64,000 nt of DNA from Methylosinus sp. LW4 (GTDB lineage: Bacteria > Pseudomonadota > Alphaproteobacteria > Rhizobiales > Beijerinckiaceae). Shown here one piece after another: positions 7,803 to 16,458 of the stretch (position 1 is the first letter of the stretch; each line of letters begins with the position of its first letter). Position numbers and translations under genes: made by a program. The stretch covers positions 3,596,024 through 3,660,023 of the forward strand of contig NZ_KB900626.1 of assembly GCF_000379125.1 (NCBI RefSeq). Reading direction: 5' to 3'. Below the pieces are notes generated by a model that did not search any database, was not told where the DNA came from, and saw only the letters and a program-made list of their open reading frames with translations.

Positions 7803-8624
7803 CTAGCGCGCGTCCGCCCGAAGATTGGCGCGAATAGCGTCCAGCAATTCGCCCTCGAACAGCAGCGCCATGCCGAAATGGCGCTCCATGTCGAAATCTC
7901 GGCGCGAATTCATGTCCAGCGAGGCGCTGTGCATGGCGATGAGCCGTCCATCGTCGCTGAAAATCCCCGAGCCCGAGCCGCCATAGCCGTCGTTGCAATC
8001 ATGCCGCGCGCGGCGAATTCCCGCCTCCGTCGGCGCGTCGATCTGGCGAATCTGGCATTCCTCTATGCTGGTCGCGCGGCGGAAATTGGAGTGGCCGGCC
8101 GGCGACACCATCACCACGCGCAGAGTCTCGACGCCGGTCGGCAGCGCCGGAGCGTCTGGGATCGGCTGCGGCGCTATATCGGCGTCCACCGGATCGCGCA
8201 GGCGCACCAGCGCCCAATCATCGGTGATGTTCAGCGATTTGGCGTCACGGGCGAAGCCGAAGCGCAGGCTGTCGATGTCGAAGGCGTATTCCTTCTCGCC
8301 GATGGAGAAGGCGCAATCGTCTATGGGATGCGTCGGCCGCAGCTTGCGATCGACGAAATTATGCGCGTTGAGCACGACGAGGCCGCGGTCGCCGATCAGC
8401 CAGGCGGCGGCGGCGCGCTCCGGCACGCCCTCCTCCGTGCGGCACGTCAGCACGCCGGCGCCCGGATAGCGGCGAAAATCCTCCTCCGCCATGAAGCGCC
8501 GCGCCTCCCGCGGATAGAGCGCCGCCAAGGCCGCGGCGGCGCTGGCCGCGAGCAGCAGGGCCGCGCCGATCGCCGTCCGAAAGCCTCGAAGGCCCGCGCC
8601 TGCAACTCGCTCGTCGCCTCGCAT
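7803..8624 (-). CDS. Trypsin-like serine peptidase, membrane-anchored or secreted
   Basis: A 273-residue protein with a hydrophobic segment at residues 17-36 (uncleaved anchor or signal) and a chymotrypsin-fold domain. The triad can be read as H88 (L-N-A-H-N-F), D135/136 (T-D-D-W-A-L) and Ser217 within G-Y-G-G-S-G-S-G. Cysteine pairs at about 61/104 and 190/210 could form disulfides, as in periplasmic proteases. Substrate unknown. It converges with the cytochrome gene nine bases away and ends 80 bases from the metallophosphoesterase on the same strand. Confidence 0.8.
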   Translation of the reverse strand: MRGDERVAGAGLRGFRTAIGAALLLAASAAAALAALYPREARRFMAEEDFRRYPGAGVLTCRTEEGVPERAAAAWLIGDRGLVVLNAHNFVDRKLRPTHPIDDCAFSIGEKEYAFDIDSLRFGFARDAKSLNITDDWALVRLRDPVDADIAPQPIPDAPALPTGVETLRVVMVSPAGHSNFRRATSIEECQIRQIDAPTEAGIRRARHDCNDGYGGSGSGIFSDDGRLIAMHSASLDMNSRRDFDMERHFGMALLFEGELLDAIRANLRADAR

Positions 8625-8704
8625 CCCGCGCCCTTTCCTTCACGTCTCCGTCATATTCTAGCGGCGGACGCGAAGCTCGACCAGATGCGCGGGCGATTTC
8701 CGTC

Positions 8705-9679
8705 TCAGGCGGCCCGCAGCCGATGCAAGGTGATCTCCGGCGGACAATTGAACCGCACCGGCAGCACGGAGGAGCCCGCGCCGACCGACGTATAGCCCTG
8801 CATGTCGTGATATCGCCAAGCGCCGGCGCCATAGGCGCGCGGCAGCACGGAGTCGAGCGTGAGCGCGACGCCGCCCGGCAGGCAGATCTGCCCGCCATGC
8901 GTATGGCCGGCGAGCAGAACATCGAAGCCCGCATGCGCCGCCTGACGGAAAATCTCCGGCGTATGCGAGAGCAGCAGCGAGAACTCGCCTTGCGGTATCG
9001 CCTCGCCGGCCTTGGCGATATTGTCGACGCGAAAATAATGCGCGTCGTCGACGCCGGCGACATGAAGGCGCGCGCCGTCGCGGACGAATGTCGCGCATTC
9101 ATTGAGCAGAACGCGCATTCCCATTTGCTCGAGGCCCGGCGTCATCAATATGGTGTCGTGATTGCCGAGCACGGCGAGGATCGGCGCGCGCAAAGCCGCG
9201 CGCAGCTCCGCCATGCCCTCCAGCGCCGCCGTGTGGGACCCATGTGTCGCGCCGCGATAATCGCCGGTGAGCACGCAGAGATCATAGGCGAGATCGGCGA
9301 CCATCGCGCGCAGCCGCGCCATCGCGCCCGCGCACATATCGACATGCAGATCGCTCAAATGGAGAATGGCGAAACCGTCGAAGGCGCGCGGCAGCCGCGC
9401 GCTGACGATCTCATTCTCGCGCAGCCGAAGCTTTTCCGCATTGGCGAGACCGCGGCGGTAGAGTCCGACGGCGGTGAGCGCGGCGCGGATCAGCAGCGGC
9501 GAGGCGGCGAGATTTTCAAGGTGAAAGAAATTGAGGCCCTGGCCGAAGACTTGCGCCTCATGGTCGCGCTCTATGCCGAGCCTCTGGCGCGCATGCAGCC
9601 GTCCGAGCCGCGCCTCCAGCGCGCGCATGATGTCGTCCTCGGTCGGCGTCGGCTCGTCGGACATGTCGCAGCGCTCCAT
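8705..9679 (-). CDS. Metallophosphoesterase (calcineurin-like)
   Basis: A 324-residue protein with all five phosphoesterase motifs in order: H-L-S-D-L-H, G-D-Y, L-G-N-H-D, L-S-H-T-P and G-H-T-H-G-G-Q. These supply the two-metal centre. The C-terminal motif and length resemble YkuE-like phosphodiesterases, but there is no N-terminal transmembrane segment or signal peptide, so it appears cytoplasmic or only peripherally bound. Substrate unknown. An alternative start six codons in (MSDEPTP) is possible. Confidence 0.85.
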   Translation of the reverse strand: MERCDMSDEPTPTEDDIMRALEARLGRLHARQRLGIERDHEAQVFGQGLNFFHLENLAASPLLIRAALTAVGLYRRGLANAEKLRLRENEIVSARLPRAFDGFAILHLSDLHVDMCAGAMARLRAMVADLAYDLCVLTGDYRGATHGSHTAALEGMAELRAALRAPILAVLGNHDTILMTPGLEQMGMRVLLNECATFVRDGARLHVAGVDDAHYFRVDNIAKAGEAIPQGEFSLLLSHTPEIFRQAAHAGFDVLLAGHTHGGQICLPGGVALTLDSVLPRAYGAGAWRYHDMQGYTSVGAGSSVLPVRFNCPPEITLHRLRAA

Positions 9680-9892
9680 TATCTAAAGAGCAATATAACC
9701 GGCCGCGACAATTTGCCTATGGCGTCGCGCCACAGCGAAAGCCTTCGCTTTCGTTCGTTTCGCGTCGCATCCGCGCTCCGCCGACGCGCCGCGCCGATTG
9801 TTTTTTCGCGCGGCTCTCCTACGTCACAGGCGTCGTGCGAGCGCGCCGACGCGCGCCGCAGCGACTCGTCCATTTTGATAGAGGAGGCGGAG

Positions 9893-10414
9893 ATGGCGGA
9901 AGCGCAGACGAAAGTTCCCGTGAGAGAATCGAAGGAGACGCCGCCGAACTATGGCTTGTTCGACTGGCATCCTCTGGAGACGTTGCGGCGGCAGATCGAT
10001 CGCTTGTTCGAGGATGCGCCCTTCCAAAAGGGCGCGACGCCCGATCTCGAGCCTTTCGGCCGCTTCGGCATCGGCTGGGCGGCGACGCCCGCGGTCGATC
10101 TCGTCGAGAAGGACAAGGAATATCAGATCACCGCCGAGCTTCCCGGCATTGACGAGAAGAATGTCGAGGTGAAGCTCTCCAATGGTTCGCTCATCATCAG
10201 CGGCGAGAAGAAGGAGCAGCGTGAGGAGAAGGACAAGGGCTATTTCCTCTCAGAGCGCCGCTATGGCTCCTTCCGTCGCGCCTTTCGCGTGCCGGAGAAT
10301 GTCGAGTCCGACAAGATCGACGCGACCTTCGCCAAAGGCGTGCTGACCGTGCATCTGCCCAAATCCGCGCAGGCGCAGAAATCCGAGAAGAACATCGATA
10401 TAAAGGCCGCGTGA
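9893..10414 (+). CDS. Hsp20/alpha-crystallin small heat-shock protein
   Basis: A 173-residue chaperone. The N-terminal region (1-65) contains the amphipathic L-R-R-Q-I-D-R-L-F segment. The alpha-crystallin domain (about 68-165) includes P-A-V-D-L-V-E, a central L-P-G-I-D-E-K-N-V and the C-terminal G-V-L-T-V-H-L-P-K. ATP-independent holdase in the cytoplasm. The start is fixed by GAGGAGG six bases before the ATG. The gene opens a run of stress and NAD-salvage genes and resembles HspX-type proteins found beside such genes. Confidence 0.93.
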   Translation: MAEAQTKVPVRESKETPPNYGLFDWHPLETLRRQIDRLFEDAPFQKGATPDLEPFGRFGIGWAATPAVDLVEKDKEYQITAELPGIDEKNVEVKLSNGSLIISGEKKEQREEKDKGYFLSERRYGSFRRAFRVPENVESDKIDATFAKGVLTVHLPKSAQAQKSEKNIDIKAA

Positions 10415-10430
10415 GCGGCGACGGCAATCT

Positions 10431-10457
10431 CCCTCTCCCGCCGCGCGCGGGAGAGGG
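10431..10457. repeat. Short CCCTCTCCCG hairpin
   Basis: Perfect 10-base arms (10431-10440 and 10448-10457) around a 7-base loop, between the hsp20 stop and the next start. Same composition as the repeat at 2573-2690. It may terminate or attenuate transcription after hsp20, though no T run follows. Confidence 0.6.
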
Positions 10458-10478
10458 CGCGAGACGGATTTTCGACGA

Positions 10479-11429
10479 ATGGCGGGCCATTTTCGCCTCG
10501 CGACCTTCAACATAGAGAATTTGGACTGGTCGCCATCGGCGCAGGACGAATTCGATCGGCGCCTCGCCGTGCTGCGTCCGCAGCTCGCGGCGATCGACGC
10601 CGATATTCTCTGCCTTCAGGAAGTCGATGCGCAGCGCGAGGCCGCGCATGCGCCGCGCCGCTTCATCGCGCTCGATCGTCTCGTCGAAGGCGGCGGCTAT
10701 GCGAATTTCTTCCGCGCGACGACCTCGCGTCCAGGCGGCGACGCGCCCGCGGATATCCATAATCTCGCGCTGCTCTCGCGCTGGCCCGTCGTCGAGCATC
10801 GCCAGCTCTATCACGATATCATCGCGCCATGGTGCTGGACTCCGCCGGCGGAGACGAGCGTCCCGCAGCCGATCGACATTCTGTTCGAGCGTCCCATTCT
10901 CTATGCGCGCGTCGATCTCCCCGATGGGGCGGCGCTGCATGTGCTCAATCTGCATTTGCGCGCGCCGCGCGCCGTTCCGCTGCCCGGCGAGGCCGATCGC
11001 AAATCGAGCCGCGCCTTCGCGGAAGGCCAATGGCTCGCCGCGCAAAAGCGCGAAGGCCAGGCGCTGGAGGCGCGGCTCTTCGTCGATCGCATTTTCGATG
11101 TGGAGACCGCGCCGCTCATCGCCGTCTGCGGCGATCTCAACTGCGACGCCTATGATGCGCCCGCGCGCATTCTCTGGGGCGCGGAAGAAGCCGCGGCCGG
11201 GCCGCGCAGTCTTGCGCCGCTCGCGCTGCGCATAGAGGAGCGCGCGCGCTTCACCGTGATTCACGCCGGCCGCAAGACGCTCATCGATCAGATATTGGCG
11301 TCGCCCGCGCTCGCGGCGCGATGCGAGGAGGTCGTGATATCGAATGACGGCCTCGCCGACGAGGCGACGGCGCCGGACCCGATTCTCGGCTCGCTCCACG
11401 CGCCGCTCGTCGCGCGCTTTCGTCTCTAG
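10479..11429 (+). CDS. Endonuclease/exonuclease/phosphatase (EEP) family hydrolase
   Basis: A 316-residue cytoplasmic protein of the EEP superfamily (DNase I / exonuclease III fold). Landmarks: A-T-F-N-I-E-N-L at residues 8-15, D-I-L-C-L-Q-E-V-D with the catalytic Glu, a N-L-H-L-R motif, and the G-D-L-N-C-D-A-Y-D metal-binding motif. The final conserved His could be in the last segment (S-L-H-A-P). Members cleave phosphodiesters in nucleic acids, nucleotides or lipids; this one cannot be assigned further. No strong ribosome-binding site precedes the ATG, so it may be read from an hsp20 transcript. Confidence 0.8.
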   Translation: MAGHFRLATFNIENLDWSPSAQDEFDRRLAVLRPQLAAIDADILCLQEVDAQREAAHAPRRFIALDRLVEGGGYANFFRATTSRPGGDAPADIHNLALLSRWPVVEHRQLYHDIIAPWCWTPPAETSVPQPIDILFERPILYARVDLPDGAALHVLNLHLRAPRAVPLPGEADRKSSRAFAEGQWLAAQKREGQALEARLFVDRIFDVETAPLIAVCGDLNCDAYDAPARILWGAEEAAAGPRSLAPLALRIEERARFTVIHAGRKTLIDQILASPALAARCEEVVISNDGLADEATAPDPILGSLHAPLVARFRL

Positions 11430-11520
11430 AGCGCTATCCGATCCAATTGGATCGGATAGCGCTCCGAGATTCTTTCATTGGAAGCGAATTCTGATCGATC
11501 GAACGATTCCGTTCGATCGG
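11429..11520. repeat. Compound palindromic element (36-bp perfect palindrome plus hairpin)
   Basis: 11429-11464 is a perfect 36-base palindrome centred on AATT. A second hairpin has 10-base arms at 11496-11505 and 11510-11519. The two parts share the words GATCGGA and AGCGCT. The element starts on the last base of the EEP stop codon and fills the gap to the convergent DUF3775 gene. It looks like a REP/MITE-type intergenic element and may double as a bidirectional terminator. Confidence 0.75.
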
Positions 11521-11533
11521 AAAGCGCTCGAGA

Positions 11534-11935
11534 CTATTGCCGATCGTCCTCGAAGCCTTCGCAGCTCTCGTCGAATTCGTCGAGCCCCGCCTCCAGATAG
11601 CTCGCCAGCAGCGGAATGCCGAGCAGATATTTCGAGGTCGGCCCTTTGCGCCGCTCCTTCGCCTGAATGACGGCGGAATCCCAATCGTCGGCGGTGAAAT
11701 CGCCGCGTCCGACCCAGACGAGCGCGACCAGCTCCGCCTGCTCGTCATCGTCCATCGCCTCGATGAACTCGACGAGCTCGCGGCGATTGGGCGACCATCC
11801 CTCCTCCGTCAGCACGCTCACGAATTTGTCGTCGGAAGGATTGGAGGCGTCCGGCCGCATTCCTTCGTCCTCCGCCTCGAGCTCGCGCGCCTTGACGATG
11901 ACGAAACAAACTTTGTCGGTATTGATCTCCGGCAT
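11534..11935 (-). CDS. DUF3775 domain protein
   Basis: A 133-residue acidic protein recognised as DUF3775 from its opening V-C-F-V-I-V-K-A-R-E segment, the E-E-L/R-E-L-V-E-F-I-E-A-M-D-D-D-E-Q-A core and the R-G-D-F-T-A-D-D-W motif. Function unknown; common in alphaproteobacteria. Its GAGGACG ribosome-binding site lies inside the end of pncA and its ATG is three bases after the pncA stop, so the two form an operon. Confidence 0.85.
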   Translation of the reverse strand: MPEINTDKVCFVIVKARELEAEDEGMRPDASNPSDDKFVSVLTEEGWSPNRRELVEFIEAMDDDEQAELVALVWVGRGDFTADDWDSAVIQAKERRKGPTSKYLLGIPLLASYLEAGLDEFDESCEGFEDDRQ

Positions 11936-11938
11936 GGC

Positions 11939-12550
11939 TCACGTCCTCGCGATGTGATCGACGTCATATGGGGCGCAGGGCGGCTCGATCACCGTCACGC
12001 CGGCGGCGCGCATTTCTGCGCGCGCTCTCTCGCCGCCCTCGCGCGTCACCGGCCGCGTGGCCGCGCGCAGCACATGAGTCTCGAAGCCGAGACGGGCCGC
12101 GTCGATCGCGCTGCATTTCACGCAGAAATCTTCGGCGAGGCCGACGATGAAAATGCGATCTATGGCGCGGCGGCGCAGCTCCTCGGCGAGGCTGGTGCCG
12201 TCGAAATCGGAATATTGCTCGCGCTCCGCGCGCTTGGCCTTGGAGACGAATAGAGCGCCCGGCGGCAGGCGCAGCTCGGGGTGAAACTCCGCGCCTCTGG
12301 TGCCGCGCACGCAATGTTGCGGCCATTCGCCGCCCTGCGCGGAAAAGCTCACATGATCCGGCGGATGCCAATCGCGCGAGATGATGATCTGGGTCCCGGA
12401 GCGGCGCGCCTCGTCGATGACGTCGTTGACGACCGGCAGAATCTCCTCGGCCCGCGGAACCGCGAGCTTGCCGCCGGCAAAAAAGTCGAGCTGAAGATCG
12501 ACGACCAGCAGCGCGTCGGTCGAGCGCAGCCCTATCTTCTTTCGCATCAT
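11939..12550 (-). CDS. pncA: Nicotinamidase (PncA)
   Basis: Deamidates nicotinamide to nicotinate for NAD+ salvage. With the start at 12550 (GGAGGGGG five bases upstream) the protein has 203 residues. The catalytic triad is visible: D18 in V-V-D-L-Q, the Lys of S-K-A-K-R, and Cys in A-E-D-F-C-V. Metal ligands are supplied by R-D-W-H-P-P-D-H. It belongs to the isochorismatase superfamily, and A-V-P-R-A-E-E matches PncA-type members. Nicotinate phosphoribosyltransferase and a PRPP synthetase are two genes away. Confidence 0.93.
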   Translation of the reverse strand: MMRKKIGLRSTDALLVVDLQLDFFAGGKLAVPRAEEILPVVNDVIDEARRSGTQIIISRDWHPPDHVSFSAQGGEWPQHCVRGTRGAEFHPELRLPPGALFVSKAKRAEREQYSDFDGTSLAEELRRRAIDRIFIVGLAEDFCVKCSAIDAARLGFETHVLRAATRPVTREGGERARAEMRAAGVTVIEPPCAPYDVDHIART

Positions 12551-12564
12551 CGCGACCCCCTCCA

Positions 12565-13590
12565 ATGAAGCCGCCTATGTCTTCGCCGCAAGACCGAGCG
12601 CCATTCGATCGCCTCGCCCAGGAGCTGCAGCGCCAGCTCGCGCGCGCGCCCGCCGGCGTCGATGTCGTCGAGACACATATGTCTCGCCTGTTCCTCGCGG
12701 GAGACCGCGTCTATAAATTGAAGAAGCCCGTGCGCTTCGCCTTCCTGGATTTTTCGACGCCGCGCGCGCGCGAGGCCGATTGTCGCGCGGAGCTTCGGCT
12801 CAATCGTCGTCTCGCGCCGAATGTCTATCTCGATGTGGTTCCGGTCACGCTCGCCGATGGACGATTGTCGATCGGCGGCGCGGGCGAGATCGTCGATTGG
12901 CTGGTCGAGATGAAGCGCTTGCCGGCCGAGCTGATGCTCGATCGTCTGCTCGTGAACGGCGCCGTCGACGCGCATCGGATCGAGGCGCTCGCGACGCGCC
13001 TCGCGATCTTCTATGCCAGCGCGGAACGTTCGACGATTTCCGCGCCGGATTATGTCGCGCGCTTCTCGCGCGAGCAGGCGGAAAATCGACGCATCGTCAC
13101 GCTGCGCGATTTCGCGCTCGATCATTGCGACGCGATCTCTCTGCTCGATCGCGTCGATCGCCTGCTGGCGGAGCAGGCGCCGGCGCTGGAGGCGCGCGTG
13201 CGCGAAGGGCGCATCGTCGACGGACACGGCGATCTGCGGCCCGAGCACATCTGCTTCTGCGAGCCGCTGGCGATTTTCGATTGTCTCGAGTTCAATGATG
13301 AATTGCGGCAGGTCGATCCTTTCGACGAGCTCGCCTTTCTCGATCTCGAATGCGCTCTGCTCGGCGCGCCGCAAATCGGCGCGGCCATCGTCGAGGCCAC
13401 GGCGCGCCATTTGCCTGGGCCGCCGTCGCCCACGCTGTTCGCGCTCTATGGCGTGTGCCGCGCGCTGCTGCGCGTTCGTCTCTCGCTCGCTCATCTGCTC
13501 GATCCCGCGCCGCGTCACCAGGACAAATGGGAGCCGCTCGCGCGCCGCTATCTCGCGCTCGCGCGTGAGCGCCTCACGCGCATCGTGTGA
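12565..13590 (+). CDS. COG2187 aminoglycoside-phosphotransferase-like protein
   Basis: A 341-residue kinase-fold protein. It has a Y-K-L-K-K-P nucleotide-binding lysine region near residue 50, the H-G-D-L-R-P-E-H catalytic loop and I-F-D-C-L-E-F-N-D with the metal-binding Asp. Larger COG2187 proteins (for example M. tuberculosis Rv2004c) carry an additional C-terminal P-loop kinase (COG0645); that second domain is absent here. Substrate unknown. It is divergent from pncA with only 14 bases between start codons, and its last 17 bases overlap the end of pncB on the other strand. Confidence 0.8.
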   Translation: MKPPMSSPQDRAPFDRLAQELQRQLARAPAGVDVVETHMSRLFLAGDRVYKLKKPVRFAFLDFSTPRAREADCRAELRLNRRLAPNVYLDVVPVTLADGRLSIGGAGEIVDWLVEMKRLPAELMLDRLLVNGAVDAHRIEALATRLAIFYASAERSTISAPDYVARFSREQAENRRIVTLRDFALDHCDAISLLDRVDRLLAEQAPALEARVREGRIVDGHGDLRPEHICFCEPLAIFDCLEFNDELRQVDPFDELAFLDLECALLGAPQIGAAIVEATARHLPGPPSPTLFALYGVCRALLRVRLSLAHLLDPAPRHQDKWEPLARRYLALARERLTRIV

Positions 13591-14941
13591 GATGCGGCCG
13601 TGCGTGCGGAGCCCTGCGCGTGAGAGAGGCCTCCACCTCGCGCTCATATTCGGCGAGGCGCATGCTGATCGTCACCGGAAAGGGAGCGGCGCAAGGCGAA
13701 AGGCCGCGGGCGTCGGACGGCAGCGCCGCCATCGCCGCGCGCGCATGCTCGCGAATGTCGGCGAGGCTCGGACGCGGCTTCACCAGCTCGCCGTCGCGCA
13801 TCGCCGGCTCGAGCAATGGAACGCCGGAGTAGCGCTCGTCCTCGCGCGCGATGACGTCGCGCAGCGCGACGCCATCGTGGAATTGGCGGAAGATCTGCTT
13901 GCGGCCCGGCAGATTGCGCTTGCCGGGCGAGAGCTTCATGCGCCCCTCGCCCGCGAATTCCACGAGCTTATAAGCGATGTCGAGCGCCGGCGCGTCGGTG
14001 GAGGCCGCCATTTCCGTGCCGACGCCGAATGCGTCGATCGGCGCATGCGCGGCGGCGAGCCTGTCGATGAGCGCTTCGTCGAGTCCGCCGCTCGCGACGA
14101 TCTCGACGCGCGAGAGCCCGGCTTCATCCAATATGCGCCGCGCCTGCCGTGACAGCGCATCGAGGTCGCCGGAGTCGAGCCTTATCGCATGCACGTCGAA
14201 ATCGGCGCCCATTTCTTTGGCCAATGCGACGATCTTGCGCACGCCTTCCAGCGTGTCATAGGTGTCGACGAGCAGCGTCGCGCCGGGAAACATGCGCGCA
14301 TAGGCCTCGAAGGCGGCGGCCTCGGAAGGGCAGGCCTCGACGAAGCTGTGCGCCATGGTTCCGGCGACGGCGATGTCATGCGCTCTGCCGGCGGCGAGAT
14401 CGGAAGTGGCGGCGACGCCGGCGATATGAAAAGCGCGCGCGCCTTTCACCGCTGCGTCGAAACCCTGCGCGCGGCGCGCGCCGAAATCGACCACGGCGCG
14501 TCCCCGCGCGGCGAAGACCATGCGCGCCGCCTTGGAGGCGAGGATCGTCTGCAGGCCGATTTGATTGAGGATCAGCGTCTCGACGATCTGCGCCTCGCCG
14601 ATCGGGGCCGTCACTTCGAGAATTGGCTCATTGGCGAAGAAGGGCGTGCCCTCCGGCAGCGCGCGAATGTCGCCGGTGAAGCGAAATCGCGCGAGCCAGT
14701 CGAGAAATTCGCGCCCGAAGCCGAGCGACGAGAGATAGCGCAAGTCGCCTTCTTCGAAGCGCAGCTCCTGCAGCTCTTTCAGTACATCGGCGAGGCCGCA
14801 GGCGAGCAGGAAATTGCGCGCAGGCGGAAGTCGCCGCACGAAGAGGCCGAATGTGGCGCGGCGCTCCGCCATGCCGAGCTCGAAATAGGCGCGGAGCATG
14901 GCGATCTCATAGAGATCGACGAAGAGAGCATTTGCGGTCAT
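13574..14941 (-). CDS. pncB: Nicotinate phosphoribosyltransferase (PncB)
   Basis: Converts nicotinate and PRPP (with ATP) to nicotinate mononucleotide. The 455-residue protein has the type-II fold signature: N-terminal D-L-Y-E-I-A-M, L-N-Q-I-G-L-Q-T, then V-D-F-G-A-R-R-A, G-T-M-A-H-S-F with the catalytic His, the V-D-T-Y-D-T-L-E-G loop and I-R-L-D-S-G-D-L. Its ATG overlaps the stop codon of the upstream PRPP synthetase as ATGA, so the enzyme making its co-substrate is translationally coupled to it. Its tail overlaps the convergent COG2187 gene by 17 bases. Confidence 0.93.
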   Translation of the reverse strand: MTANALFVDLYEIAMLRAYFELGMAERRATFGLFVRRLPPARNFLLACGLADVLKELQELRFEEGDLRYLSSLGFGREFLDWLARFRFTGDIRALPEGTPFFANEPILEVTAPIGEAQIVETLILNQIGLQTILASKAARMVFAARGRAVVDFGARRAQGFDAAVKGARAFHIAGVAATSDLAAGRAHDIAVAGTMAHSFVEACPSEAAAFEAYARMFPGATLLVDTYDTLEGVRKIVALAKEMGADFDVHAIRLDSGDLDALSRQARRILDEAGLSRVEIVASGGLDEALIDRLAAAHAPIDAFGVGTEMAASTDAPALDIAYKLVEFAGEGRMKLSPGKRNLPGRKQIFRQFHDGVALRDVIAREDERYSGVPLLEPAMRDGELVKPRPSLADIREHARAAMAALPSDARGLSPCAAPFPVTISMRLAEYEREVEASLTRRAPHARPHLTRCA

Positions 14942-16458
14942 GGCGCGCCTTTCGGACCAGTGTCGAGCAATTCGTCTATGGAGCCGCCGCCATGGAGGCG
15001 CGCGATCGCCTCGGCGAGCAGCGGCGCGACGCCGAGCGTCACCAGGCGCCCGCGCAAGCGTAGCGCCACGGCCTCGCTCGGCGCGACCGTGTCGGTGACG
15101 ACGATCTCCTCGATCGGCGCCTCGCGCAGCGCGCTCTCCGCGTCGTGGGCGAAGAGTCCGTGTGTCGCGGCGAGGAAGATGCGCGTCGCGCCATTGGCGC
15201 GGCAGGCGCGCGCGGCGCGCGCCATCGTGCCGCCGCTGCTGATGAGATCATCGAGAATGACCACTGCGCGGCCGGCCACGTCGCCGGCGAAAATCTCGCC
15301 GGCGATCTCGCCCATGCTGCGATGCTTGTCCATGAAGCCCTTCGCCACAGGATGCGCGAGCATGGTCTCGAGGCGCTGGCGGAACAGCTCGGCGCGCTTC
15401 TCGCCGCCGAGATCGGGCGAGACGATCGCCGCCGGCTCGGCGCCGAGCCTTTGCGCGAAATAGCGCGCGAGCAGCGCCTGCGCGTCGAGCGCGACGGCCT
15501 CTATGCGAAAGGCGTTTTCGAAAGCCACGACATTATGCGCGTCGATCGTGACGATGCGATCGGCGCCGATCGCCTCGAGCAATAGCGCGACATAGCGCGT
15601 GGCTACAGGGTCGAGCGGCTTGGTGCGGCGGTCCTTGCGCGCATAGCAGAGGTAGGGCGCGACGGCGGTGACGCGCGCGGCGCCGGCGTCGCGCAGCGCG
15701 CCGATGAAGAAGAGAAGGCGCAAGAGCTTGTCGGCGCCGCTGTCGCCCGTCTCGCCCTCGAGGCTCGAGAGAACATAGACGTCCTTGTCGCGCACGCCGA
15801 CGAGCGGCCGCGTCTTGCGCTCCTCATCCTCGAAGCGCCGCTCCTCATGCGGCGAGAGCGTGATTGCGAGCTCGCGCGCGACGCGCTCGCCGAGCGCGCG
15901 GCTGGAGCCGAGCGCGAACAGCACGATCGCTTCGTCTGTCGCCGGAGGCGGCGGCTCACGCGCCGGCGCCGGCGCTTCATAGCGCTGAATGTTCAGCGCG
16001 CCGAGCACGGCGCCGAGCGCGCCATCGGCGAGCGCGAGCGGCGCTGCGAGCAGCTCGACGCCGGCGCGGTCGCGGCCTTTCTCGACAAGCGTGAACTCCA
16101 CGAGCGCGGGCTCGCCGATGCGCAAGGCTTCATCGAAGAGACGACGCAGGCGCACGGCGCCGCGACGGTTGGGCGCCTCGCTCAAGCGCGCGCCTTCCGC
16201 GACGGCGCCGAGCAGCGGCGCCACCGCCTTGGCGCCGATCACGATCTCATAATCGCGGGCTTCCGGCACGGCGCGAAAGGCGAAGCCGCCATTGCGCAGA
16301 TCGGCGACGACATCGGCGAAGGTCGGCGCGACGCCGCGGCGCGAGGCGCGCCAATGTTCGAGCGCGTGGCGCGTCTCGACGCCGATCGGCCGCGGCGCGA
16401 GATCGATGCGCTCGAAGAGACGCTTGAGATGAGGTTGCGTCTCGGCCAGCGTGGTCAT
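14938..16458 (-). CDS. PRPP synthetase with an extra N-terminal (PAS-like) domain
   Basis: A 506-residue protein; ordinary ribose-phosphate pyrophosphokinases have about 310-320. Residues from about 190 to the end are a PRPP synthetase: ATP-binding Y-A-R-K-D-R-R, the I-D-A-H-N metal/ATP region, S-P-D-L-G-G-E and the PRPP loop V-V-I-L-D-D-L-I-S-S-G-G-T. The N-terminal 180 residues are not part of that fold; they show an alternating pattern ending in L-L-A-A-P-L-A ... G-A-L-G-A-V-L-G-A-L-N that resembles PAS_5-type sensor domains. The start at 16458 has AGAGG five bases upstream. It feeds the coupled pncB gene. Confidence 0.82.
   Translation of the reverse strand: MTTLAETQPHLKRLFERIDLAPRPIGVETRHALEHWRASRRGVAPTFADVVADLRNGGFAFRAVPEARDYEIVIGAKAVAPLLGAVAEGARLSEAPNRRGAVRLRRLFDEALRIGEPALVEFTLVEKGRDRAGVELLAAPLALADGALGAVLGALNIQRYEAPAPAREPPPPATDEAIVLFALGSSRALGERVARELAITLSPHEERRFEDEERKTRPLVGVRDKDVYVLSSLEGETGDSGADKLLRLLFFIGALRDAGAARVTAVAPYLCYARKDRRTKPLDPVATRYVALLLEAIGADRIVTIDAHNVVAFENAFRIEAVALDAQALLARYFAQRLGAEPAAIVSPDLGGEKRAELFRQRLETMLAHPVAKGFMDKHRSMGEIAGEIFAGDVAGRAVVILDDLISSGGTMARAARACRANGATRIFLAATHGLFAHDAESALREAPIEEIVVTDTVAPSEAVALRLRGRLVTLGVAPLLAEAIARLHGGGSIDELLDTGPKGAP

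Noticed and set aside
11429..11520. Palindromes considered as a plasmid or phage attachment site
   Set aside because: No integrase, tRNA target or duplicated core nearby; better explained as an intergenic repeat or terminator.
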